Assembly (NCBI GenBank): GCA_013400155.1
Contig: VXBM01000008.1
Location: 2,739,537 to 2,803,536, forward strand
Reading direction: 5' to 3'
DNA length: 64,000 bases
Source: Helopsaltes ochotensis
Taxonomy: Eukaryota; Chordata; Aves; Passeriformes; Locustellidae
The translations under genes were made by a program, and so were the position numbers. This document shows, piece after piece, positions 49,170-62,600 of the stretch. Under the pieces are notes generated by a model. It searched no databases. It saw only the letters and a list, made by a program, of their open reading frames with translations, and was not told the DNA's origin. How positions within the stretch are numbered: the first letter of the stretch is position 1; each line of letters opens with the position of its first letter.

Positions 49170-50473
49170 TGTTTGTTTCAGTTTTTCAAGTCCAGTTAAA
49201 ACATTTCTAAGTTTAAGGGACTTGCACCTTTTTGTAGGTAGCAGGATGAACTCTGTCAGCCTCTATTAGCACCAAAACCAGTTCAGAACAATAACTTCAT
49301 TTGGTCCTTTTGAAACCTATTCCATTTTCAAGGCTTCTTAGAACAATGTTGTTCCTCACAAAAGTATGAGCTAGACTTAAGAATGTACTTCAAAGCAGAT
49401 TGCCAGTGAGGTTCAGTAATGACTGCATCCACCTGAACTCTTAAACTTGCCAAAATAGAAACTACAGTATTCTAATTTGAGCTCTCACTTCATACATTTG
49501 TGAGATTCTAGAGCTCCAAACTCTTAGCTGAGAAGGATAAAGAAGAGAGGTTAATTACCATTACAGGTCAGGTCATTTTTTTATGTGGAAATTTATTGTC
49601 AAGTGCGTACTATTGACCAGGCAAAACACCTCTGCCATTCAGTTACTAATCTTTAACTGCACATTTACAGCTGTACATTCAAACAACAACAGCAGACATG
49701 AAACTGTAAATAAGAAGCTACTTACCATGCCACAAATGTGGCACAGTATTAATCTATTATTTTTACTTAGTAACATTTAATTCTGGGAAAAGCTCAATTC
49801 CCAAAATAACGATTATCATGATTTCAATCATTCCTTCCAAAATGAGGTCCCAGAAGAAAATTTTTTGGGTAATGCAGTAGGTTAACTATTTGCTCCCCTC
49901 TGCCTTCAACAGCATATTATATCAAGAAATCTGCTCATATATAACTCATTGACCAGCATTTTTGTGTTTAACTGGGTTTAAGCAGAAATTGTCCTCTGAA
50001 TTTTAGAGCTGAATGATGGAGGGGCAGGGCTCAGTTTGTCATCTGACTGACCAAGCCTAATCAGAATTATTTCTGCACACTGCTTCACTACAGCTGTAGA
50101 TCCATTAAACACTAAATGCTCCAGAGGCCCATTCCCCTTCAGCTTCCCACTGCGACTCCTACTTTTCAGACAGGAGCTGCTCAGTGGGCTACTCAAAACA
50201 CTCAAAAAATGGAGGTGCTATATTTAATGGGCAGCTCAAAACCCATAGCAAAATCTGTCACTTGACTGTTAGGACAGCAGCTATCATAATAAAACAGGCT
50301 CTTTGTGGTGGAGACTTAAAAAGAAGCCTTTGAAATGGTCCCCTTACTTCCCAATACATTTTTATTAGGAGAATGTTTTCAGCCACAATAGGTTTTTTTT
50401 TCTTCGACAGAAATAATCATATCTACCTCTGGAAATGTTCACTGAGATATGCCTTTTTTTTTTTTTTTTTTTT

Positions 50474-50512
<39 letters not shown>

Positions 50513-53200
50513 CTTAGTACCATTTTAGCCTCAGGAAGCTTTAAACTAATATAACCATTAGGAATGACTTAGTGCACAATTTACATATTAACAAAACAAT
50601 TTTTCGGCCTCTTGAACTGTTTAAGCAGGAAAAAACCTATGATGTGCACATACAGCAGACAAATCTTTACTTTGAGATCTGCTTCTTAGAAAAGATAAGA
50701 AACAGATTCTGATAAATATCTATGAACTGTCAGATGACAGGTTTTTTTTTCCCACACATTTTTTGCTTTCCTTTCCAAATGTCCTCAACTCTTCCCAAAC
50801 ATATGATAACACTTAGGAAAAATAACAAATAATTTATACTTTCTGAGGTCAAAGTCATAGTCCCATCAAAGTTCAGTTAGAGCAATACTAACCTGAGACC
50901 TTCAAACAGCTGCAGAGCTAACCTCATGGTGGAGTTTAACCCCAGACTCAGGCTTTGGACTCCGGTAGGTTGGACTGAGCAAACAAATATGGGATCTGTA
51001 ACTCTAGAAATGCAGCATGGGTAACAATTACCCAGGAATGGGGTAAGGAAGACCCAAGAAAAAAGCAGCTCATGCATTTAGGTTAGGGCAAGAAGATCGA
51101 AGGCTCACAGTCACAGTACAATAATAAAATAGGCTGCTTCTTTTATCTGTTACTTTGCACACTGAATGTTTTAAAAGCTTCTGTATCCCTAAAAATTACC
51201 ACTGAAGTCATGTCAATATTATAATTTTTAGAGTACAGACTTCAGTATTGAAAGGTACACCATTAAGTATTCTGGCATATCCACACAACCAAGATGATAT
51301 TTCAATTTGCTGATGTCACCAGGACTGAGATTAGGCATGCTGGATCACAGTACTACTACTACTACTGTATGTTCGAAAAGCAAGAGGCAAAATGTTTCCA
51401 TTTCCTACATGAGACTTAAGGAAATGCATAGCCTTGCTTTAGATTTGTTCCTTGTACATGTTTTGACAGATTCATCTTCTCTTTGCTGTGTTTTTACATA
51501 CATAAACTTGATTTTTTTAATTTTTCAATTTTCTTTACCAGTAAAGTTTTCAACAATCATAATTTTGTGTGAAAAAGTTTTGAGTTTCTTTATGAAAAAT
51601 GCCTTTATAATTGTAGAGTCTGAAAAAGTGGAGATGACATTCAAAAAGACAGTTATAAGCAAGATGATTACTCACTGTCACCTGTGCATCCTTACCCCAA
51701 AAAGACAACCCAAATACTTGGGTTGAGAGGTGAATTTTAAAGAGAATAAAATAAGTCAAGTAATATGACAAAGTAAAAATTCTGAAGAGCAAGATCCTCT
51801 AAGGATTACAGAATTTATTTACTTTAAAACTTCATCATAATCACTTCTACTCGTTTTAAGTTGTCACCACTGAAATGTCATGGACATACTTCAATTAAAG
51901 CCATTGCTGTTGCTCTCTCAGTAATCATTTATTCCATTTGCGTTTTTTTCCTACAAACACCATGTAGGATGCTCTGTAAAAGAACATACCCAGTTACTTC
52001 TTACCAGTCACCAACACATTGTGGTAGGGTAATCAGGTTAAGTAATTTTTAACTAGACCTGAATAACTATCCTCTGTTCTAAATTAATTAGCATGTATGT
52101 CCTGATAACAATTCTTAGACTTTTGTGTCCTTTCTAATTTTCCTGAAGTTTATTGTACCAGCCAAAGCGGACTATCTGCCAGCTACAGAAAATCCCTTGT
52201 CACATGCTCTGGGGATGCAGACTCATACAGGTTCCATTTCTCTTAATCCTTTACAGGGAGAGCCTTTGTTCACATACGTAAGGCACATAAGCTGTTTATC
52301 ACACAGAGAAGTTGCCAAGGAGTGTGAGATTCCCCCAAAGTGATTCCAGCATAGCTGACTGAGAAGAGTCCTCTTCAAATAACTCAAGATTCATTCACTT
52401 GATTATTTTACCAGCACATCCAGTTAAGTCTTGTACACAGGCTTTCTTTTTGCTTTCACGTTACTTTTGAATGAAGAAGCTCCATAATAAGATTCACAGT
52501 ATTAACTTTAATTATACTAAGCTTTTCTCTAGTACAGCTCTCCATCCCTTTTCATAGTGGAACAAATGCCTTGCCCTTCCTCTTTGTGCACAATGAGTGT
52601 CCTTGACTACTGGATGCCTAAAGCCGTTTAAATATACAGAAACGCAGTGTAACTGTAGACAAATGTGCACTACCCAGCCTCAGGATGAGGAGATTTATCA
52701 GCAGCTAGAAAATCAATTGCAGCTTCAGGAACAAAACAGATCTGCTGGTTCTGCAGTGCCTGTAGCTAACTAGAAGTTACTGAAACTAAAGACATCAAGT
52801 GTATAGCCAAAATGAATTTACATCAACTACACATTAAAAAAAATGAAACAAAATCAAGCTTGGGCAAGAAAGGGAAGAGGATAAAAGGAAGAAGATGACA
52901 GCTACAAAGTGGGGTTACAATCTTGATTCTGTAAAAAAAACCCCAAACCAACCAAATAGGAGCACAAAACAAAAAACACCATTCAAAAAGCAGCCTTTAA
53001 AAGATGATTCAAACAGGCAAACAAAATCCCAACAAAATGAGACATTAATTTCAAAGAATTAAAGATTTTAGGAAAAGTTAAGATTATGGTTGCTGAGTTA
53101 GCTGAAGTAGAAAGATAAGCTTTGTTTACAGTTAACAGAAGCCGGATCTTAGATAAACTATCCTGTAACTCACTGCCTATCAATTTCATGTTAAACAGAA
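49170..53200 (-). other. NRCAM 5' intron, ninth segment
   Basis: AT-rich non-coding sequence with a second poly-T tract at 50454-50509 and a short (ACT)5 tract near 51351. No exon or transposon was recognised. Confidence 0.5.
50454..50509 (+). repeat. Interrupted poly-T tract
   Basis: T21, then CAA, then T32. On the minus (NRCAM transcript) strand this reads as poly-A. Confidence 0.93.
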
Positions 53201-53641
53201 TGTGCTAAACAGGACACAAGATAGATGCAAACTTCCCATGTTTGAAGGACCCATTGAACACAAGGAAACTGTGGGTTCTACCAAGGATTCAATTGTCATG
53301 TATGCATTGAAAAAGTAGAAAGGTCAAAACGAGGAAGACTCATTTTACTTCCTCATTTCTGGTGACCCCACCCCAGAATGGACCCCTGACTCATTTCAGG
53401 GAACAAACTATGCTGCTTAATAGCCTTTTTGCCAATTAACATATGAAACGGAGAAGAGGAAGTGACAGGGGTATGAATATGCATTTGTATTTTGTGTATT
53501 CAACACTCTTGTAAATAAAAGGATTTGTAATGATCGGTAAAATTCGTGGTGGGTATTGGGAATGATCCCACGTGCTGCCTGGCATCCCAATAAACATACA
53601 CTTTCTAACTTTAAACTGTTAGAGAGTCTTTGTCTGTCACA
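53201..53641 (+). mobile_element. Probable solo LTR of an endogenous retrovirus
   Basis: The element starts TGTGCTAAACAGG and ends CTTTGTCTGTCACA, giving TGTG...CACA inverted termini. Near its 3' end are GGGAATGATCCCACGTGCTG, then CCTGGCATCCCAATAAACAT and CACTTTCTAACTTTAAACTG. This is the AATAAA polyadenylation signal followed by a short U5, as in avian LTRs I remember. Its length of about 440 bp fits. No matching target duplication flanks it and no internal viral sequence is present, so the ends are less certain than the LTR call. It is antisense to NRCAM. Confidence 0.6.
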
Positions 53642-56600
53642 GTTGGATATCAATATTAGATCGATATTCATATTTTAGTAATTGAAAGACAGAATCAAGA
53701 TTCTGTCTGTTCTCAAGGGAAGGAAAAAAATTAATGAAATAGCACGTTCTTTGGATGTAGAAATCTTTTTGGGATGCTTCAGCTGTCCAAAAGTTTTCTT
53801 TTTCTTAGTAAGGCATATATTGCTCGAACTTCTGCATGTGATATATGTGCTATACCTGAGCCTGCACTAGCCAAAGAGAATCTGCCTGGAACAGAGGGCA
53901 CATTCAGCTGCTGCTGTTCTTTTGCCCACCCTCATCTACTATCACACATAGAAACATGCAACTTATCAGTGCTTTAAACTTTACTTGAATGCTCTCTCAC
54001 TATCTACCATTCTTTCTCTGTATCATTTTCATAGAGTTTAGAAGCTGTCTGCTTGAATTGTGCCAATAATTTGACCGACAACTTGAAACTAAGTTTAGCC
54101 ACCTGAAACTCCTTACGGGCTGTTTTCAGTACATACACACAGAGCATGACAAGCATACAAAGAACTGGGCGGCCCAAAGCACTAGCACAGACAGCTGCAA
54201 CTTTCTTTTAAATAACAGCAAGAGCAACGTGGTGTGTGGCAGTGCTTTCTCTTTTACACTGAGCAGCACTGGCTGAGGCTCACCCAGTCTTCAGCACTTT
54301 GCCCCTCAGTGGCACAGCTTGTTTAGAGAGACAGGGAAGACAATCTCTCCCACTTGCAGATAATATCTGAGGAACATATTGAAGTAAAAAAAAAAAGAAA
54401 AAGACTCTTTTCTACCCCTTTGTCCGTGCTATCTAACAATCCTAAACCGCAATGAATAGGGATTTTCCTCAGAGACAAACCATGGGGGCTTGCACCTACT
54501 TAGCAAAAAGGCATATTTTATCTCAAGTCTCTCCTCCAGCAAGCATTGCAGACAAGGCTGTTTGTTGGAAAATGCACAAATCTGTAATAATTCTTCCAGT
54601 TAGTTTCAAATATAAGATCTTTATTCAAAAAACCCCAGCACTCAGCAGTAAGTAGGCTGAATAAAAAACCAGATGGAGACATCTCCTGACCTCCTGATTC
54701 TGTGCCAGTCTTCCTGTGTCCCAGCTCTTCCCAGTGTGCCCTGCTGGCCCCAGAGGGGTCTCCTCGAGGCACCACCGCTGTGCACAGCTGGAGCAGCCCA
54801 AAGCGGAGAAGGGAAGAGAAGGGGGTGTTAAAAACTGAGCAGTTGCACATGGTACCTGTGCGAACATGCATACCCACACTGGGCACAGTTGCTGTGGCAT
54901 GGAAGTCCCCATTTTGATAAATCTGACCATTTTCAAAAGGGAAAAAGCTGCACATAACTGCATTTCTGGGCTTCATCTTCCACAAACTTTCACTTTAAAC
55001 CTGGTTTCTATTTCGGAGACTCAATCATGAACATCTATCCCAAAAACACACACTAAACTGCTTTCAGGTTTAACTTCTTAAACACTGCAAGTTTTTCACT
55101 ATGGCAGAGCTCTTTCATACTATACAATTAAGACTTCAAGGTCTCAATTTTAAAAAGATTTTTTGTCACTCTTCTGATAGGCAAATTGATTTTTATAACT
55201 ACTGATCTAGAACGAATTTCAACTATTGACCTGGGTATAAAAAAAAAAAACCTCAAAGGCTTGAAACCATTCCTTGCTGCAGTCCAGTCAGAACTGCATT
55301 TGATTTTAAATACATTTGAATAATTTGGCACTATTTAAAAAATAAGACATTTGATATTTTTCTTTGTAATTATACTTGTGATTTCAAAGTATTGTCTCTA
55401 GATGTGCCATTCACATCTTCACAAAGACTACTTGTCTTTATAGTATCCACTGCGGGAACGTTAAGCAGGAGCCACACAAGCATAATAGCTTTTTCACCTC
55501 TGCAATGACAAAAAATTGAACGATTTGTATTTCCTTTAAAGACAGTAAAACTATATGGCAACAGAGGTGAATTAAGCAATAAAATCACACATTCAAAAGA
55601 TAGTTTCAGCAAGAAAATACACTATGCAAATACTGGCAGTGGAGGAAGAAAGTAGCAGGTTGTATATGGCATCCAAAAAGACCAAAAAAGATGGGTAGGA
55701 TTCATGTAGAAATTAATAATATAATTATTAATAAAAAGTCTTTATTAAATATTATAATATGGATTTTTTATTAAAATAACTGACATGATATTCATTACAG
55801 CCAAATTACTACATACTCAGACTCACAGCAGGTCTAGGTTTTGATTTGCATGCATTGCATGATTTTTTCTTCTCTGCACTAAGAGATTAAATATTCACAC
55901 ACATATAGAAACTGGCTTTATCACTGCTTAAAAACCCCAAAGAAGTTGTGCCCTTTATAATTTTTCCTTACTTCACATATTTGTTAAATGACTTCCTATA
56001 TGATTAAAAAAAAAAAAAGCTAGAAAACTCTACAAGAACCTGAACTTTGCAGAAGCCTGTTTTGCAGTTATCTAACAACCTGATGAGCAGCAGATGCACC
56101 TCTCCTTTATTAGCAGCTTAGACAGCAAAGGTGTTTGGAATTATTTCTGCACACAGGAGGCTGCTGGAGTTGCCAACTGCTCAGTTCAGTTATTTACTAT
56201 CTACCTTTTGTACAGCAAACCTGTTTTGTGGCAGCCAGAACTGCTGCACAGACGGAACTCCAGCAGTTGGGAAAATGGCCCAGCTGTAACTCCAGCAGCT
56301 GTGACACCAGGGTACGGTTATGTTAGATTACCTCCTGAGGCCATGAAGTCCCTCTGCAATAACACGGTCTCCCCTCCTTTCATTAGGAGTGTATGATGCA
56401 AGTCTAAAGGTATCAAATTATTTTGCTTTTCAATTGCAGAAGGAGGAATATAATTTACATATAATTTCTATATTTAAATACAATCCACTTAAAGTACTTT
56501 TTTGCTTACCAAATTGTATGCCATATACAGAATTGCAAAATAGCTACCTGTTTTTACAAACAGTGGAAATCTCCATCCGTAGGACAGGTTTTACTTATAC

Positions 56601-59600
56601 AAGAGCCTGCAGCTTTGTTTTCCAAACTGCTATACCCAGGAAACCAGTGCACTTCCAGCAGGTGCTTGAGGTAAATGTGCTGTGTTCTCCTTCGTAAGTA
56701 TAGATAGCACATGCACCAAACAAGCACAGCCTCATGCCTCAAAGGGTGATGAGTTTACAACATACATAGTAATCAAATGAGAACTCAGTAAGGGGATTGT
56801 CTTTGAGGGGCTTCTAAGGCCATGACTAAAATTGATGCTGTTTTATTAGTCACTATTTTGACACACAAAGAAATATCATGATAGAGAAGGGATCTGTGAA
56901 TGCCCCATTAAAGCCTCACCTACTCATCACATGGTTTCCTAACTTCCTTCTCTCTCAGTACCACCTCTCCACATTAAGAAAACCCCCCAGTTCCAACAAC
57001 TTACACTTCTTCCTAGCAATCTTCCAAGTATTTATCTAACTTTTTACTGGAAAAATCAGACTTGTAACTTCAATCTGACCTGATTATTTTAGTTATAATA
57101 TTATGGTCTGTGGATATCAATATATATTATTAGTCTTTCCTGAAAGCATGATGATAGAGATGTTACCTCATTTTTAAACTAAGAATATTTTGGCTCAGGA
57201 CCTGTGATGGCTGAAATGCCAACTTATGATAAACCCAAGTCTGACTGAAATTCTGCAAAATGTATTTTGAAATTACCTTAGCAAACATAGCCTATTAAAA
57301 ATTATGATTTAGCCTCAGAGCACTGAAAACATTTCTTTTTCATCTTAAATAAGAGATTATTCAAGCGGGCCTCTTGGTAAATAAGCTTTTAGGAATTCTT
57401 TTCTACAAACACAGAAATAAAGATCTGTTTTCACTTTGCTAAGCTTTGGGGAGGGGGGGTTGTTTGAAAATACACTTAAACCTAAAATTAACCAGTTAAC
57501 ATATTAATTATTTTAGCTACTATTTCATTTTCCTTTAAAGAACAGTAAAATTTATTAGGATATACATAAAACCAGTAAATACCTAAAGGGCAATTATGGA
57601 AAAACAATGATTGGAGAGTTCAAGACATATTAAGTAAACCAGTAAATAAAATAAAAAGTATATTTTATTCTGCTGTTGATGTAGAACTGTTTTCCAATTG
57701 TGAATCAGATAGTTTTTATTTTCTGCAGTAGCCACAGTGTCACACTCTGTCTAGGATAACCCAAGGGAACAGCCAGTGGTCCTTATCAAAAAAGGAAAAA
57801 TTCTTGGGCAAGGACCACAAGCAACAAACAATTTCAAAAACATACTTTTACTCTCAAGACACTATGAATAGCAAGAGAGTAAGAGTATACTATTGACAAA
57901 GCCAAATTCAAGATGGGAACTGGAATTCAAACAGGTTAAGGAAGATAAAAACAAGCAAACAAATAGTATAAGAAAAAAACAGGCACTGCAGGTTCTTTAA
58001 AAGCATTCACAGGCATATATTGATTGAGGTTAACACTGAGTGCTACCAACAGACTTTGAAGCACTACGGTAGTTTTAAAACACACGGCAAGTTAGAGCTG
58101 TGGCATTATTAACATTTAATGATGTTTTGACTTTAAACACTGACAAGATGTCTATTTTACCAAAATAAAAAATTCATTAAAGAACTCTTTTGAGATAGAG
58201 ATTCAGGTTTAAAGCATGGAGTGCAAAACTTTCAGCTTCCAGTTCCTGAGGACATTTGGAGAATTGTGTCTTCATGCCAATTACAACACTACCAACTCAG
58301 TGATGGTATCTGCATTTAAAAAAATAAAATTGGAATTCAAGATCAAAATCTGTTTTGAAAAAAAGACTTGATAAAATAACAACAGCTTTTGATAATTTAA
58401 GAATGTCATTCTGGTTCTATGTTTAAACTGAACAAGAACTAAACAAACTGAAGCCTCATGCTAAGGGCACTTCTGTTAAGAATTCACTTTCTTGCCAGCC
58501 TTACAAAGGCATGGCATCCTCCATGTAATCTGACAAATGATGTTGAACTTGGATTAATTTAGGTGGCAAACAGCAAAGTAACAGGACCTGTCAGCTGAAG
58601 AAAATAGCCCCTCATCCCTTCTGTGTTAATACAGAAGCTAATAAAATTCAGATGTCCACAAATAAAGTGAAGTACGAGAACCTTCACTTATGCAAAAAAT
58701 GAAAGCTTAAAAAATATTTTAATATAGATTTAAATGTAAGACAGTTCTACAGAGAATTTTACTAACTGCAAATCACTACCTAGCATGGCACAGTTAAGTT
58801 GCTGCTCTCTATTGAGAGCTGAAATGACTCAGGGCTACAGAGCAGATGATATGCACCAGTATGACAATCACGCAAGCTTCAGAAGGCAAAAAACTTTGGT
58901 GATGACAAGATTATGGTAAGAGATACTAGTTCTTCTCTGTGTTCTGTATGGGCCTCTCAGACTTCCCTGGTTCTGCTTTTTGTCTCCTCCTCACTCTGCA
59001 GCTACCAGGACTCTGCATCCTCTCCCCAGCCAACCCTCCTGACCCCAGCTCCCAATCCAATTCAAATTGCTATGTTACAAGTAAGTGTCAGCAGTGGCCA
59101 GAATCTTCACGTACAAATCATGCCCCCTTTTCTAGCAAACATTGTAATGTACCTGTGTTAATGGTATCTGACAGTCTAAATCGGCCTCCCATTTAACTAA
59201 GCTCTGCTTCATTCCCTGAAATCGCTGTGGAATATGTCCTCTACCCGTTTTATGTATCAGAGGCAAGTAAAAAGTGCATCTGTATTTAGGAAGCTAGTTT
59301 AGGCACCTGGATATTGAAACCCTGGAAACAGAAATACAGTGACAAACTGGTTACAACACAGTCTGGAGTAAATGAGTCAGTGTAGAACGACAGCAAGTTA
59401 TTTTCATTTTGCACCCAGTACATATATTGGTAACACCTGTCAAAACTACAGGGCATCAAATTGATTTTCACAACCCGCTGAGAAAGCGAGCAATCCACAG
59501 AAACCACCTGACGCCTCTAATAAGCAGCAAAACTAAGATATGAGGAAAATAAACCCCATATCTCTTTTCTTACAATATCTAGGAATTACTTTTGCTCCAA

Positions 59601-62600
59601 GAGAAGAGGCTAGGGACAAAACTGAACTTCCACTAGAGATGATTTTGATCTTAGCTACAACGGTGGAAAACCCAGCATATTTTTGTGAGCTGGCAAATGA
59701 TTAAAGCCACCAAGTTCTGTGCTCTCCCAACGGGCAGCTGAGGTTTTGTGTGCTGCAAACCCCCACTGCCTGGCAGGAAAGCAGCTGACACATCACCTGC
59801 CAGCACTACAAAGACAGCACTGTCACTAAGCCTGGAAGCTGGGGCCTCAGCCACACTACAAACACAAACTTCAGGAGAAGAAACTGAGAAAAAGACCCAT
59901 AAGAGTATCAGTAGGTAGGTAGGATCTGAAAATAGACAACTCAAGTCGTCCATGCTAGAAGTAATTGGGAATTCAGTCCTAGGGAACGGGGGAGTTTTTG
60001 CAAAATGTTTTTCTGGAAAATTTTGATATTTAACACTTCGGATTTTATCTACATGTGCTTCCCCCCATCCAACTTCATGTATATTTCATAAATAGTACAT
60101 GGTAGGATGAACTGTTATCTTTACAGTGATCTCTATAACCATAACAATAATTAAATCAAATTTTCCAGTAACAATTTCAGCCCTACCCCTTATATAAGCA
60201 GATGGTTATTTATATCAGTTTTAGCATGCCTTATCATGTAATGATTATAATGCATATGTACTATGAGACTAAAGTTCTTATCACATTTGCAAATTTATTC
60301 TAATGTGTCTATTGAGAGCTTTATTTTTTTTATTTATCTCTCAGCAAACCCTTCATAGTAGATCTTCAGAGAAATTTTTGGGAATATAAATTCTATTTAC
60401 TCCTCATTATAAATAATGACATAGCTTAAAAGCAGAACTGGAACTTCAGATCTGTTCCAAGTGATCAAAACTCTGACCTTGCCCCTGCACTAGTGATGTA
60501 AAGAGAAGAAAAATAAAAAAGGAGACTTTTCTTAGCAAAATGCCACCAGTGGAAGAGACAATTCAGGTTTTTGCAGTGGAATATAAAGCCATAGAAAGAT
60601 GACATTTTCAGATCATCTGAAAATTTTGGAGTCAGCCTCTGAAGCTGTGCAATGGATACTGTTCACAAGCACATTTCAGCCTAGAGGAACCTTTTGTACA
60701 TCTGCATCCCACCTCTTCTTATACTGCTACACCTTGACCTTGTCTCATGCTCTCTGCTACCCAAGCTTCAGCTTTTCCTTTGGGTTTCTCCTGCTATCTC
60801 TTCACTTCCCAGCTGTTACTCTTACCTACTGCACTCACTGTTTCTGTCCTCCAAATGCATGCACATAAACAAGCTTCCAGTCCTTTAGGTCAATCTGTTT
60901 CTCATTCATCATGTCAACACATGAGTACAAAAAAAGGTCTGTGCAGGAGCTTAAGCACTGATCTGCTTGATCATCCATAGTGTTTGGTTAGCTGGCTTTT
61001 TAAATTATCACCTCACTTGGTGGCTGTTGGCAGTGGACAGCATTACTTCTGTTTCAGCCAACAGTGCTCCAAGACCACCCTAGGCAGCTCCTGGCTCTTG
61101 TATGCTATTATGTTCCCCAGGACACACAACATACATAACCAAGGCCATGCTATGAAAAAGAAGATCCTGCTGAGCTGCAGCAGTCTTGGCAATATACCAG
61201 ACACTAAACCAAACCTTCCAAAACCACCTTTTGATTAAAGGCACACAGGATTACTATGTAGGACTTAAAGGAGACAGCACAGTGTGGAAGCACCCATGCC
61301 ATTAGAGGATGGAGCACCTACCAGTGTCAAGACGGACACCTTATTCCAGTTGCTTAACAGGGAAGGATCTGTTTCTTGCTTAGCAGTTCCCAGTCCCAGT
61401 TCCATCAGTTTCACAACCTCTCACAGAGTCTGGGCCTAATCATTCACACTCTTGCTGACTCTCCTTGTTCTTCCACATTACCAGCTATTCATTCCTCAAA
61501 ATTACTGACAAGCAATATTATTAACCAAAGGGAAAACTTCCTGTTCCCAAGCCACTGGTTCTTTTGCCAAGCCCCAAACTTGGCCAGATCCAATATCTTC
61601 TTACTATTAAACACAAAGCCTTGTCAGACACCTGCAGGAATGATCTGGGATACACTCAGTATAGTTACAGTATTTATTACAGCTTATGCTTTGCTACTGA
61701 AAACAGACAAGCTGAAATTTATCAAAGGTTCTTTAATTCAGCCAGTAATTAGTAATAGTAATGACAAAGTACCAATCCTGTACAGGAAGGGAAAGGTTTC
61801 TAAGTAAAAACTGTGGCTTTTTTATTTTAATAACTTCTAATCTGTCTTCTAATCATCTTCAGAAGTGACTGAATTACTTTGGCTGAAGTTGTTCAAACAA
61901 ATCTAGCTTGCAGCAAACACTAGTGTCAGACAGCTTAAAGTTACAAGTTATATTTATTTCATGCAATTTGGTAGCACTGTACCCATATGTATGAACTAAA
62001 ATGACTCGAAACAGGAATGAATACATAACAAAAACTAATCTTCAGATCTGAACAGAGCTCTAATTTTAGCTCAGTATTGTGTAACAGTTTTCTCAGGTGT
62101 AATTGCCTTCCAAGTGCTTAAATTAGGAAGTTGTTCTCAACCACTTTTAAAAGCAACTGGAGGAAAATCTGCATCCAGATCTGATGCATCACACAGCTTA
62201 CCAGATGGCTCAGCACTGTCTGCTCTGCTCAGAGCAACACTTGACTTTTGGCTTAGTGTTCCCACATTCTTAGAAGCCTCCTCTGTATTCAGGACTGCAG
62301 AAGCATCCTCCTATACACATACATGCCATCCCCTGAAAGAAGTGGGGGAGCAGTTGGGAGCCTTAGAGCCTGAACTTAGAGCCATTAGCCTGCACTGTGA
62401 GGTGCAGACCCTTGACAGGAACCCCACACCAAGGAGCAGCTGAAGGACGGCTCCTTTCCTGCCTGAAACATAACCAGTAGTGCCAGTAGGAAGAGCTTTT
62501 AATTCAAAAGCAGCACACTGGAAGTAAATTTAGCTCAAAGCACTGGATCGTGACTTGGCATCTAATCACTGCACAATCCTACATGATTCACCAAATGAAG

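Noticed and set aside
54518..54985. 155-codon open frame on the minus strand in a GC-richer patch
   Set aside because: No domain or homologue recognised; overlapping open frames exist on both strands, as expected from composition.
61376..61807. 143-codon open frame on the plus strand
   Set aside because: Low-complexity, hydrophobic patches without a known domain or any gene context.
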